42,039 bases of DNA, taken from the NCBI GenBank assembly GCA_017471705.1, contig JAFUSH010000009.1, forward strand, positions 1-42,039, given 5' to 3'. This document shows positions 34,274-42,039 of the stretch, one piece after another. The DNA is from Alphaproteobacteria bacterium. GTDB lineage: Bacteria > Pseudomonadota > Alphaproteobacteria > RF32 > CAG-239. The stretch's first letter is position 1; every line of letters begins with the position of its first letter. The notes below the pieces were generated by a model. The model made no database searches. It was not told the origin of the DNA and worked only from the letters and a program-made list of their open reading frames with translations. Both the position numbers and the translations under genes were made by a program.

Positions 34274-34279
34274 GCTTTT

Positions 34280-34774
34280 TCAGTTGGTGTTTTTTTGAAT
34301 ACTTATTTTTTTGAATTTTTGTTTTTCTACCGGAGTTTTAGGAATGGAAACGCTTAGAACGCCATTTGTGTACTGCGCGACGGCATTATCATAATCCAAA
34401 TCCCAAGGCAGAGGAATTGTGCGTTTGAAGGAGCCGTAAGAAATTTCCGAAAAATAAGCTTCTTTATCATTGCTTTCAAATGTATTTTCTTTTTCTCCGC
34501 AAATAGCTAAGTAACCGTCGGAAGAAATTTGCAAATCTAAATCATTTTCTTTTATTCCCGGCAGTTCGGCGGTTATATTTACGGCTTCTTTGGTTTCAAC
34601 CACCTGAATCCGCGGTTCCCATTCACCCAGAGAAGAACCTTCTGTCGATGAATTTGAAGCATCTAAATAGTTCCACAAATAATTCATCAGATGGTTAAAT
34701 TCTGAACTGCGGTTCATTGCGGGCATTTCGGAGCTGTGATTGCGGGATGAAGAATATGTGCTGATATTTTTCAT
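34280..34774 (-). CDS. Hsp20 small heat-shock protein
   Basis: A 164-residue ATP-independent holdase. The N-terminal 50 residues are Ser-rich and variable. The alpha-crystallin domain spans about 52-150 (WEPRIQVVETKEAVNITAEL, then ELPGIKENDL, then the hallmark NGVLSVSIPK). The C-terminal IxI-like segment is KKISIQ. It binds unfolding proteins under stress. The gene follows a 45-codon gene by nine bases and is likely cotranscribed with it. I saw no convincing heat-shock (sigma-32) promoter. Confidence 0.94.
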   Translation of the reverse strand: MKNISTYSSSRNHSSEMPAMNRSSEFNHLMNYLWNYLDASNSSTEGSSLGEWEPRIQVVETKEAVNITAELPGIKENDLDLQISSDGYLAICGEKENTFESNDKEAYFSEISYGSFKRTIPLPWDLDYDNAVAQYTNGVLSVSIPKTPVEKQKFKKISIQKNTN

Positions 34775-34783
34775 ATTTTCCCC

Positions 34784-34921
34784 CTACTTACTGATTTTTG
34801 TATCGCTTACTTCAATATCTTCTTCATATTCAGAACAAGTATTGGAAGAACATCCGCAACTTCCTTTTTTATCGGTTGATTTTTTATCATCTTCTTCGAA
34901 AAATTTATTTTTAGCTTTCAT
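34784..34921 (-). CDS. 45-residue Cys-containing acidic protein
   Basis: An intact small gene with a perfect AGGAG ribosome-binding site seven bases before the ATG. The protein is very polar, with many Glu, Asp and Lys, and contains CGCSSNTC, a cysteine cluster (Cys22, Cys24 and Cys29) that could bind a metal. No signal peptide or membrane segment is present. It lies just upstream of hsp20 in the same direction, suggesting a stress-operon partner. I do not recognise a family. A larger frame on the opposite strand across this region looks spurious. Confidence 0.7.
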   Translation of the reverse strand: MKAKNKFFEEDDKKSTDKKGSCGCSSNTCSEYEEDIEVSDTKISK

Positions 34922-35037
34922 ATTTTTTCTCCTGTTTTTATTGAACCAAAGCAAAAACTAAAGTGTTTTCACATCGCAAGAGATAAACATAAAATCGAAG
35001 ATTCAAAGCTAAACAATAGGATAATATAATCCAAAGA

Positions 35038-36588
35038 TTATTTTTCCTTAGTTTCGTGATAAGACTTTTCGGTATTAACCGCCCAAATCGATTTTTTATC
35101 TTTGGTGCGTCCTAAAATATGATTGACCGCAACAAAAGCCGTTGCCATTGAGTGATCCATATTGTTATAGCGATGTTGACCGTTACGTCCCACGCAATAC
35201 AGATTTTTAAAGCCGTTTAACCAATTAATAAGTTTATCAATGTCTTTATAGGTATCAAAATATGCTGGATAGGCTTTTTTAACTCTTTCCACGTGAGAAT
35301 CTTCTACATCGCCGGCAGAAATAACATCCATTTTTACTAACTCACCGGCGGCAAATTTTTGCCACTCTTCATCAGACATATTCCAATATTTATCGCCTTC
35401 TTTGCAGAAATATTCCAAGCCAATCCAGACTTTTTCCTCCGGTTTGGCAACCAAATACGGTGACCAGTTATTGAAAATCTGGATTCGTCCCAATTTTACA
35501 CCGGTATCCTGAACGTATATCCAGCAATCAGGTACAATATTATTTAAAGTTTTGAATTTAGTTTTATTTTTCATATTGAGTTTGGAAAGCAATAATCCGA
35601 CGGTTACAAAATCACGATAAGGCAAGCCCTCGGCAATGGTCGAAATATCCTGCGGAGCATCTTTTATTCCGGCGGTTAAATCTTTAAGCGGCATAGAAGA
35701 AATTACAATATCGGCTTCCTTTTTTATTTTTTTACCTTCTTTCATATATATAACGCTTGAGATTTTATTATCAGCAGTTTCAAAAGCAATAACTTTGGCG
35801 TTTTTGATTATATTGCCGCCCATATCCTCTATTTTTTCGGCAGCTGTCTCCCATAATTGTCCCGGACCGAATTTGGGATAACTGAATTCTTCAATAAGAG
35901 AAGTTTCCACATCCCTGTTTTTTACAGGTAAAATTTTGCTTAAAATATCTTTTATAATGGCAGTAATCGATAAACCCTTTACCCGTTGTGCTCCCCAATC
36001 GGCGGAAATATTGCGAGGGTGGCGTCCCCAAAGTTTTTCGGTATAACCTTCGAAAAACATAGAATAAAGTTTACGACCGAAACGATTGATGTAAAAGTTT
36101 TCCAATGAATTTTCCTGAAGTTTGCGTATAACTGACCATAAATAACTCAATCCCGCAACAAAGGTAGTAAAAACCCCCATATTCATAATGGTATTAAAAT
36201 TCATTTTCACCGGATAATCGAAAAATTTATGCCGGTAGAATATACGGGAAACACGGCGACGTTTGAGCATAACTATATCATCGGTTTCAGGATTCGGACC
36301 CTTGGGATTAAGTTCAAATTCACGTCCGGTGAGAATATCGTCAAAAGAAGGCTTACCTTGCAAAGGCATTAAATTATTCCACCATTGCACCACTTCTTCA
36401 TCTTTAGAAAAAAAACGGTGCCCGCCTATATCCATCCTATTGCCGTTATATTGTACGGTACGTGAAATTCCGCCCACCGCATCGCTTTCTTCCAATACCG
36501 CGACTTCATAATTTTTGGAATTTTTTAAAAGTTCATAGGCAGCAGTTATTCCGGCAGGACCTGCTCCGATAACAATAACTTTTTTCAT
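35038..36588 (-). CDS. FAD-dependent oxidoreductase, UDP-galactopyranose mutase-like
   Basis: A 516-residue flavoprotein. The N-terminal Rossmann motif is [14 protein letters not shown], followed by [12 protein letters not shown] and [13 protein letters not shown], the dinucleotide-binding and substrate-facing segments of the amine-oxidase/protoporphyrinogen-oxidase superfamily. [21 protein letters not shown] is a hallmark shared with UDP-galactopyranose mutase relatives. The C-terminus closes the FAD site with [15 protein letters not shown]. It may act on a sugar or polyprenyl substrate in envelope-polysaccharide synthesis, as homologues sit in such clusters, but here it stands alone. AAGGAG supports the start. 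Confidence 0.85.
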   Translation of the reverse strand: MKKVIVIGAGPAGITAAYELLKNSKNYEVAVLEESDAVGGISRTVQYNGNRMDIGGHRFFSKDEEVVQWWNNLMPLQGKPSFDDILTGREFELNPKGPNPETDDIVMLKRRRVSRIFYRHKFFDYPVKMNFNTIMNMGVFTTFVAGLSYLWSVIRKLQENSLENFYINRFGRKLYSMFFEGYTEKLWGRHPRNISADWGAQRVKGLSITAIIKDILSKILPVKNRDVETSLIEEFSYPKFGPGQLWETAAEKIEDMGGNIIKNAKVIAFETADNKISSVIYMKEGKKIKKEADIVISSMPLKDLTAGIKDAPQDISTIAEGLPYRDFVTVGLLLSKLNMKNKTKFKTLNNIVPDCWIYVQDTGVKLGRIQIFNNWSPYLVAKPEEKVWIGLEYFCKEGDKYWNMSDEEWQKFAAGELVKMDVISAGDVEDSHVERVKKAYPAYFDTYKDIDKLINWLNGFKNLYCVGRNGQHRYNNMDHSMATAFVAVNHILGRTKDKKSIWAVNTEKSYHETKEK

Positions 36589-36657
36589 TGACGAACTCCT
36601 TGTTTATTAATGCATAATAAACGGACATAAATTAAAATGCAATTAAAATAAAGCTTC

Positions 36658-36686
36658 TTGTTTTTTGTGTAAAAAATTCCTAGATT
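36658..36686 (+). promoter_or_regulatory. promoter of the zinc-ribbon gene
   Basis: TTGTTT (36658-36663), 17 bases, TAGATT (36681-36686), with AAGGAG just behind at about 36692. The transcript would be nearly leaderless except for the ribosome-binding site. Confidence 0.45.
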
Positions 36687-36703
36687 ATTATAAGGAGAAG
36701 TAA

Positions 36704-37099
36704 ATGAAAAAATATTTTTGTTTTAATTGTCAAAAAGAAATTGAGCCGTATTCATTATGGAAATGGCGCTTTTGTCCGCACTGCCGGCGGCGGATAACCG
36801 ATGCCGGCGAAGGCTTTTATATGGTTTGCGATGAATGCGGAGCTAATTTACCGCCCGATGCCAAACATTGCCTTAAATGCGGTAAAAAACTTTTGGGAGA
36901 TAAGGATATAGATGTTTATGCTCCAAAGTCGTTTTTATTTGATAATGATTGGCCTAATTTAATAATTGGCTCGGTTGTATTGTTTCTATTTATGATTATA
37001 GGGTTGGGTGTTCTGTATGTTTCATTTTATTTGATAATATTCTTTGTTTTTATGGGTGCAATAATGTACGCGCTCAATTTATTTAGATTAAGAATGTAA
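36704..37099 (+). CDS. double zinc-ribbon membrane protein
   Basis: A 131-residue protein. Two zinc ribbons occupy the N-terminal half: Cys6/Cys9 with Cys24/Cys27 (CFNCQ, then CPHCR) and Cys42/Cys45 with Cys56/Cys59 (CDECG, then CLKCG). Residues about 83-127 form two closely spaced membrane helices. It is probably an inner-membrane protein with cytosolic zinc domains; function unknown. AAGGAG precedes the ATG. Confidence 0.78.
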   Translation: MKKYFCFNCQKEIEPYSLWKWRFCPHCRRRITDAGEGFYMVCDECGANLPPDAKHCLKCGKKLLGDKDIDVYAPKSFLFDNDWPNLIIGSVVLFLFMIIGLGVLYVSFYLIIFFVFMGAIMYALNLFRLRM

Positions 37100-37112
37100 A
37101 GAGAAAAAACAA

Positions 37113-37142
37113 AAAAGGTCGCTTCTTACAAAGCGGCCTTTT
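37113..37142. terminator. bidirectional terminator
   Basis: Arms 37113-37124 and 37131-37142 form a 12-bp stem with one G-T wobble and a six-base loop, A-rich before and T-rich after. It separates the convergent zinc-ribbon and ppiC-like genes. Confidence 0.85.
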
Positions 37143-37164
37143 CGCATAACATTAATTGAAAATA

Positions 37165-37995
37165 TTATTTATCTTCAATTTTTTTGCCTTCCAAATCAAA
37201 TTTTTCAATTTTAGCATTATCATTTAATTCTTTAACTATTTCGGTAACGGCTTGCTGAGAAAGGCTCATTTTTATTTGATTTTCAATAGCTTCCAACGGT
37301 TGCGGTTTAGTTTCTCTTACATCTTCAACCAAGATAACGTGCCAACCGTATTGAGTTTTAACAGGTTCTTTTGAATAAGTTCCGGCATCCATAGCCATAG
37401 CGGCTTCGGAAAATTCCGGTAACATAACATCTGCCGTGAAGTATCCCAAGTCAGCCTGATCTTTGGAATATTTTTTAGCCAAATCATCGAAAGAAGCTTT
37501 TTTGTCATTCAATTGAGCAATAATATCTTTAGCTAAATCTTCTTCTTCAACTAAAATATGTTTGGCCTTAACTTCTTTTTCAGCTTTAAATTTAGCCAAA
37601 TATTCATCGTATACTTCTTTTACTTTAGCATCTGTAACCTTTTCTTTAACTTGCTTTTCAAGATAAACTTGACGAGCAACTTCATCCTGAAGTTCAGCCA
37701 GTTGTTTTTGATATTCAGGTGTAGCTTGAATATTAGCTTTTGAAGCAGCTTGTAAAGCTAACTTGCTGTTAACCATAATATCCAAAGCCTGTGTGTAAAA
37801 TTCTTCAAACGAAGCCTGAGCTTTAATCTGAGGATTTTGCTCATAAGCCTCTTTCATTTCGGCGACGGTAATTTTTTCACCATTAACAACGGCAGCAACC
37901 CCATTGTTTTTCTCGGCATAAACTTTATAAGTAAAAGCTCCGGCGACCAAAACAACGATAACAGCCGTTACGGCAAGTAAATATTTTTTCTGCAT
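37165..37995 (-). CDS. PpiC/SurA-type parvulin peptidyl-prolyl isomerase
   Basis: A 276-residue periplasmic foldase. Residues 5-22 are a membrane anchor or uncleaved signal. The chaperone (SurA-N-like) part is residues about 33-140, helical with VVNGEKITVAEM at its start. The parvulin domain covers about 140-235 (KAKHILVEEEDLAKDII, then FDDLAKKYSKDQADLGYF, then KTQYGWHVILVED). It helps outer-membrane and exported proteins fold after Sec translocation. It is divergent from secA, a common alphaproteobacterial pairing. Confidence 0.93.
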   Translation of the reverse strand: MQKKYLLAVTAVIVVLVAGAFTYKVYAEKNNGVAAVVNGEKITVAEMKEAYEQNPQIKAQASFEEFYTQALDIMVNSKLALQAASKANIQATPEYQKQLAELQDEVARQVYLEKQVKEKVTDAKVKEVYDEYLAKFKAEKEVKAKHILVEEEDLAKDIIAQLNDKKASFDDLAKKYSKDQADLGYFTADVMLPEFSEAAMAMDAGTYSKEPVKTQYGWHVILVEDVRETKPQPLEAIENQIKMSLSQQAVTEIVKELNDNAKIEKFDLEGKKIEDK

Positions 37996-38027
37996 AAATT
38001 TTCTCCTTAAAAAAATAAATCGGTGTC

Positions 38028-38055
38028 ATCATATCTTTTTTATTTTAAATTTCAA
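38028..38055 (-). promoter_or_regulatory. ppiC-like promoter
   Basis: On the minus strand, TTGAAA (38050-38055), 16 bases, TATGAT (38028-38033), with AAGGAG before the ATG at 37995. Confidence 0.6.
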
Positions 38056-38083
38056 TATAAGTTTATAACTTTTGCTCAAAGTA

Positions 38084-38112
38084 TTGACTTTATTATTTAT
38101 TCAAACTAATTA
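38084..38112 (+). promoter_or_regulatory. secA promoter
   Basis: TTGACT (38084-38089), 17 bases, TAATTA (38107-38112), 30 bases before the ATG. It is back-to-back with the ppiC-like promoter, which leaves little room for other regulators. Confidence 0.6.
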
Positions 38113-38142
38113 TTATTAGATAAAATCAATTAAGGAATACAA

Positions 38143-40824
38143 ATGTTAGGACAAATAGCAAGAAAAATTTTTGGCAGTGCCAATGATCGTTTTGTGAAAA
38201 AACAATATAAAACAGTTAATCAAATCAATGCGTTAGAGCCGGATTTTATAAAACTTTCCGATGAAGAACTTAAAGCTAAAACCGATGAATTCAGACAGCG
38301 TTTGAAAGACGGTGAAACACTTGACGATATTTTACCGGAAGCTTTTGCTACCGTCAGAGAAGCGGCAAAACGCGTTATGGGACAACGGCATTATGACGTA
38401 CAGCTTATAGGCGGTATAGTTCTGCATAAAGGTATGATTGCCGAAATGAAAACCGGTGAGGGTAAAACACTGGTTGCAACATTGGCTGCATATTTAAATG
38501 CTATTGAGGGTAAAGGTGTTCACGTCGTTACGGTTAATGACTATTTGGCAAAACGAGATGCCGAATGGATGGGGCAGATTTACAGATTTTTAGGTTTAAC
38601 CGTAGATTACATTGTTCACGGCAAAAATGATAACGAGCGTCGTATGGCTTATGCTTCTGATATTGTTTACGGTACCAATAACGAATTGGGATTTGACTAT
38701 TTGCGCGATAATATGAAATTCAGTCTTTATGAAAGAGTTCAACGTGATTTTAATTTTGCGATTGTCGATGAAGTTGATTCCATTTTAATTGATGAAGCCA
38801 GAACTCCGCTGATTATTTCAGGCGAAGCCGAAGATTCTTCGGCAACTTATGTTACGGTATCCAAATTGATTCCTGAATTAAAGGAAACTGATTATGAAAA
38901 AGATGAGAAACAAAAGAACATCACTTTAACCGAAGCCGGTATGGAGCATATGGAGCAGCTTTTGCGTGAGGCCGGATTGGTCAAGGAAGGTTCCTTGTAT
39001 GATATAGGCAATGTTAATTTAGTTCAGCACGTTAATAACGCTTTGCGCGCTCATAAAATGTTTCAGCGTGACGTTGATTATATTGTAAAGGATGGTAAAG
39101 TAGTCATTGTTGATGAATTTACCGGTCGTATTATGGAAGGACGTCGTTTCAGCGACGGTTTGCATCAGGCTTTGGAAGCTAAGGAAGGAGTGAATATTCA
39201 ATCGGAAAATCAAACTCTTGCCTCGATTACATTCCAAAATTATTTCCGCTTGTATCCGAAATTATCCGGTATGACAGGAACCGCAATGACCGAAGAAAAC
39301 GAATTTTGCGATATTTATAATTTGGTGTGTGTCGAAATTCCGACTAATAAGCCGGTAAAAAGAGAAGACCTGCAAGATGAAATTTATCGTACGGCTGATG
39401 AAAAGTACAGAGCCATAATTAATACCATATTGGAAAGTCATAAAAAAGGACAGCCGGTATTGGTCGGTACGACTTCAGTGGAAAAATCCGAGATTGTCGC
39501 CGAATTATTGCATCAAGCTGCTCCGGATTTGGATTTTGAAGTATTGAATGCCCGCCATCACGAGCGTGAAGCGGCAATTGTTGCTCAGGCAGGCGTTTCC
39601 GGAGCAATAACCATTGCTACCAATATGGCCGGTCGCGGTACGGATATTCAGTTGGGTGGTAATCCGGATATGAAATTAAAAGAAAAATTAACCGGAGAAG
39701 AAACTCCCGAGCAAATTGCCGAAATTAAAAATCAGATAGAAGCGGAAGTAGCGGCGGATAAAGAAAAAGTTTTGGCGGCAGGCGGTTTATATATTGTCGG
39801 AACGGAACGTCACGAAAGCCGCCGTATAGATAATCAATTACGCGGTCGTTCCGGTCGTCAGGGGGATCCGGGAACTTCTAAATTTTTCCTTTCTATGGAA
39901 GATGATTTAATGCGCATTTTCGGCTCTGAAAAGATGTCTAATGTATTGCAACGTTTGGGGCTGCCGGAAGGCGAGGCTTTAGTTCACCCGTGGATAAGCA
40001 AAGCTTTGGAAAAAGCTCAAAAAAAGGTTGAAGAGCGTAACTTTGATATTCGTAAAGATTTGCTCAAATATGATAATGTTATGAACGAACAACGCAAAAT
40101 TATTTATGCAGAGCGTCGTGATATAATGGAGCAAGAAGATGTTTCCGATACCATAAAAGAAATGCGCGATGAGTATTTGGGTGTAATTATAAACGCACAC
40201 GTTCCGTACGGTACTCCGCCGGAAGAGTGGAACAAAGACGGATTGAAGCAAGATATTTTAGCGGCTACTTCTTTCAGTATGCCGATAGAAAATTGGTGTA
40301 ACACTCCGGATATTGACAGCGAAAAAATGAAAGAAACCATATTAAACGAAGTGGATAATCGTTTGGCGGAGCGTGAAAAAACTTTACCGGAAGAAGTTGT
40401 TAAAATGGTTCAGAAAAGCATTTTATTACAGGTTTTGGACCAGTTGTGGAAAGATCATATAGCTTCATTGGATTTGATGCGTCATACCATAGTTTTGCGG
40501 GCTTACGGTCAAAAAGATCCGCTTAATGAATATAAAAAAGAAGCGTTTAATATGTTTTCTAATTTATTAAACACTTTAAAAGAACGAGTTTCTGTGGTAA
40601 TATGCCACACAGTTATTCAAACAGATTCACAGCAGCGTATGGAACAGGCAATGGAAAAAGAGCAAAATCGAAAAATGTCGGCAGTTCACGACGGGGCAAT
40701 TACCAACGATGAGCCTTTGGAAAAGCTTGATAAAAAAATGTTTGCCGGAGTCGGTAGAAATGATCCCTGTCCGTGCGGAAGCGGTAAAAAATTCAAGCAT
40801 TGCCACGGACGCATAGCTATGTAG
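38143..40824 (+). CDS. secA: preprotein translocase ATPase SecA
   Basis: An 893-residue motor that pushes unfolded preproteins through SecYEG using ATP. Walker A is GEGKT (105-109) and Walker B is VDEVDS with Asp209/Glu210. The helicase-like second domain has NMAGRGTDI and [18 protein letters not shown]. The C-terminal zinc and SecB-binding tail is [13 protein letters not shown] (Cys876, Cys878, Cys887, His888), complete and consistent with SecB encoded in the same window. AAGGA precedes the ATG. It is followed after nine bases by a pilin-like gene. Confidence 0.98.
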   Translation: MLGQIARKIFGSANDRFVKKQYKTVNQINALEPDFIKLSDEELKAKTDEFRQRLKDGETLDDILPEAFATVREAAKRVMGQRHYDVQLIGGIVLHKGMIAEMKTGEGKTLVATLAAYLNAIEGKGVHVVTVNDYLAKRDAEWMGQIYRFLGLTVDYIVHGKNDNERRMAYASDIVYGTNNELGFDYLRDNMKFSLYERVQRDFNFAIVDEVDSILIDEARTPLIISGEAEDSSATYVTVSKLIPELKETDYEKDEKQKNITLTEAGMEHMEQLLREAGLVKEGSLYDIGNVNLVQHVNNALRAHKMFQRDVDYIVKDGKVVIVDEFTGRIMEGRRFSDGLHQALEAKEGVNIQSENQTLASITFQNYFRLYPKLSGMTGTAMTEENEFCDIYNLVCVEIPTNKPVKREDLQDEIYRTADEKYRAIINTILESHKKGQPVLVGTTSVEKSEIVAELLHQAAPDLDFEVLNARHHEREAAIVAQAGVSGAITIATNMAGRGTDIQLGGNPDMKLKEKLTGEETPEQIAEIKNQIEAEVAADKEKVLAAGGLYIVGTERHESRRIDNQLRGRSGRQGDPGTSKFFLSMEDDLMRIFGSEKMSNVLQRLGLPEGEALVHPWISKALEKAQKKVEERNFDIRKDLLKYDNVMNEQRKIIYAERRDIMEQEDVSDTIKEMRDEYLGVIINAHVPYGTPPEEWNKDGLKQDILAATSFSMPIENWCNTPDIDSEKMKETILNEVDNRLAEREKTLPEEVVKMVQKSILLQVLDQLWKDHIASLDLMRHTIVLRAYGQKDPLNEYKKEAFNMFSNLLNTLKERVSVVICHTVIQTDSQQRMEQAMEKEQNRKMSAVHDGAITNDEPLEKLDKKMFAGVGRNDPCPCGSGKKFKHCHGRIAM

Positions 40825-40833
40825 GAGGTTGAA

Positions 40834-41595
40834 ATGTACAACAAATATAAAGAGCCGGAAACATTTTGGGAAAAAGTAGAGGAGTTTTACAAATATAATC
40901 AGAAACGCTTGTCCAGACTCTTTAAATTTGCAGCAGTTTGCCTTGTATTTATAATAGGTTTTAAAGTTGTTAACGTAGCAACATATAACTATAAGCTGAA
41001 TAAGGACGTAAAAGCCGCGGTTGCAGAAATAACGGCGATGATAAGAAATATAAGGACGCTTTATGCCACTAACGGTCAGGAAGTAAGCAATATTTCCGAA
41101 TTGTTAATTCAATCCGGCGCGGTTTCCAAATCATCGGTAGGTGATGTGGGTATAAAGAATATTTTGGGTGGAAAGATTGTAATAGTATCCAAGATTCGGA
41201 AAAACAAAAAGCCCAGTGAAAGCGAAAAATCTTCTTTTGTATTAGCTTATCAAGGTTTGCCGCACGGAGTTTGTGTAAAATTAGCCGGTTTGGATTGGGG
41301 AAATTCCAAGAGCGGCTTAATGGCTGAAGCCATTGGGGTTGTTGATGAAGAAGGCAACGATTCGGCACTTACCGATATTGAGAATTATGACGGTAAAGAA
41401 GTTGCGGTTGTAGGTAAAGACGGAAAGGTTCGTTATACCGAAATTAAACAGCGTAAGATGTACACTGTGGCTAAGCCTGATGATAACCTCACGCAATATC
41501 CGATACCTGAAAATGCGGCTATTTTAGGTTGTGCTTGCGGTAAATTAAATGTTTGTTCGTTTGTGTTACGTTATTCCATTTTTCCGGAACGTTAA
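40834..41595 (+). CDS. type IVb pilin-like (PilS-like) membrane protein
   Basis: A 253-residue protein. A hydrophilic N-terminus of about 28 residues precedes one membrane helix (29-48). The segment ITAMIRNIRTLYATNGQEVS, then ELLIQSGAVS, then IKNILGGKIVI is the pattern of type IVb/PilS pilin globular domains. No clear prepilin peptidase site (Gly-Phe with Glu at +5) is visible, so it may be a minor or membrane-retained pilin-like protein. Four Cys lie in the C-terminal half. A perfect AGGAGG overlaps the secA stop, so it should be strongly translated from the secA transcript. Confidence 0.65.
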   Translation: MYNKYKEPETFWEKVEEFYKYNQKRLSRLFKFAAVCLVFIIGFKVVNVATYNYKLNKDVKAAVAEITAMIRNIRTLYATNGQEVSNISELLIQSGAVSKSSVGDVGIKNILGGKIVIVSKIRKNKKPSESEKSSFVLAYQGLPHGVCVKLAGLDWGNSKSGLMAEAIGVVDEEGNDSALTDIENYDGKEVAVVGKDGKVRYTEIKQRKMYTVAKPDDNLTQYPIPENAAILGCACGKLNVCSFVLRYSIFPER

Positions 41596-41763
41596 TATAC
41601 CGAGTACTTTTTAGCAAAATATTTTCTGCTTGTTTATTGTTTTTGCAAATAAAAAAACAATAGGAATTCTTTACATAAAAGTTCACAAAAAGTTCATAAT
41701 TATTTTCGAAAAAGTATGTTATTATACATAGTGTATATATTTAAACATCAATAGGAGGATACT

Positions 41764-42039
41764 ATGTTTAATACATATCAAATCCCCTTTGTGAGGTCAT
41801 TCTTCCGGCGATTAATCGGAAGGATGGCTGTTTGCACATTATTATGTGCGACAGTTTTAATCCAAACAAAGGATGCCTATGCGAAAGTCTGTTTTTTGCC
41901 GGGAGGTAAATGTCCCGGTGATGCTACGATGAGTAGCGTAAAGGCAGTTCAAGGCAGTCAATGTCTTGGTTATACATTAACACAAATAAAATGTAAGGAC
42001 CAAGCTTGTGAAGAGGGGTGGAATTGCGAATCGTGTACA
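41764..42039 (+). CDS. secreted cysteine-rich protein, N-terminal part
   Basis: The frame is open for 92 codons to the end of the window. After an unusually long N-region of about 20 residues with several Arg, a signal sequence (MAVCTLLCATVLIQTKDAYA) ends in a good AYA cleavage site. The mature part starts KVCFLPGGKCPG and has eight or so Cys in 50 residues, suggesting disulfide-bonded modules. I do not recognise the family. AGGAGG lies six bases upstream. The 168-base gap before it is AT-rich with no convincing hairpin. The protein continues beyond the window. Confidence 0.7.
   Translation, partial: MFNTYQIPFVRSFFRRLIGRMAVCTLLCATVLIQTKDAYAKVCFLPGGKCPGDATMSSVKAVQGSQCLGYTLTQIKCKDQACEEGWNCESCT

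Noticed and set aside
34740..34961. Plus-strand frame of 73 codons over the hsp20 leader
   Set aside because: It is antisense to the small Cys gene, lacks a ribosome-binding site, and its hydrophobic runs are complementary to Lys/Glu codons.
1..42039. tRNA or rRNA genes
   Set aside because: No cloverleaf with a CCA-type end or conserved rRNA segment was recognised on either strand by eye. A covariance-model scan would be decisive.

Overview
The window looks like chromosome of an AT-rich, host-associated alphaproteobacterium. The support is lineage-typical gene content: an ATP12-type F1-ATPase assembly chaperone beside a RluC-type pseudouridine synthase, a Tim44-domain protein beside MltA and Smr and divergent from SecB, a CarD-family regulator, coaE-dnaQ facing rho, and a PpiC foldase divergent from SecA. 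A species cannot be named from sequence reading alone; uncultured gut Alphaproteobacteria are my best guess.

Bases 1 to about 10,600 are an accessory region. It opens with a junction between two broken mobile-element genes: a serine recombinase on the minus strand and an IS481-like transposase on the plus strand. Next come an unrecognised 308-codon gene with a near-consensus promoter and a HAD phosphatase. A block of six single-gene units follows, all on the minus strand: a Bro/DinD-like protein, a NERD nuclease-like membrane protein, a small lipoprotein, two Fic AMPylases of different classes, and an HD hydrolase. Related intergenic repeats, two copies of one promoter block and a frameshifted remnant of the Fic gene show that the block grew by duplication and recombination. 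A second, paralogous HAD gene closes it, followed by another HD protein and an unusual GNAT-P-loop kinase fusion. I treat the block as a possible gene-cassette array. Whether it is a true integron is undecided, because no integrase or canonical attC site is visible.

Bases 10,600 to 20,000 are a tightly packed minus-strand housekeeping run, in order of transcription coaE, dnaQ, ampG-like, pentapeptide-repeat gene, rarA, a small unknown, rluC-like, asmA-like, ATP12 and acyP. Nearly every junction overlaps by 1 to 8 bases. Bases 20,002-20,399 are gene-free, extremely AT-rich and divergent. They contain DnaA-box-like 9-mers and a perfect TTAA-N7-TTAAC CtrA-type site, in the place where related genomes keep the chromosome origin. 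This is the best oriC candidate.

From rho onward the genes are again housekeeping: an HsdR_N-like membrane protein, Smr, MltA and Tim44 on the minus strand, then SecB, TrmL and CarD on the plus strand. A 7.7-kb gene for a 2558-residue autotransporter follows, with an ankyrin-like N-terminus, a Gly-rich linker, a beta-helix passenger with 300-bp super-repeats and a C-terminal beta-barrel. After it come an Hsp20 operon with an overlooked 45-codon Cys-containing gene, a UGM-like flavoprotein, a zinc-ribbon membrane protein, ppiC and secA. SecA is followed nine bases later by a type IVb pilin-like protein. The window ends inside a gene for a secreted cysteine-rich protein. Several neighbours belong to protein export (SecB, SecA, PpiC, and the autotransporter and Cys-rich proteins as likely clients), which suggests a surface-focused lifestyle.
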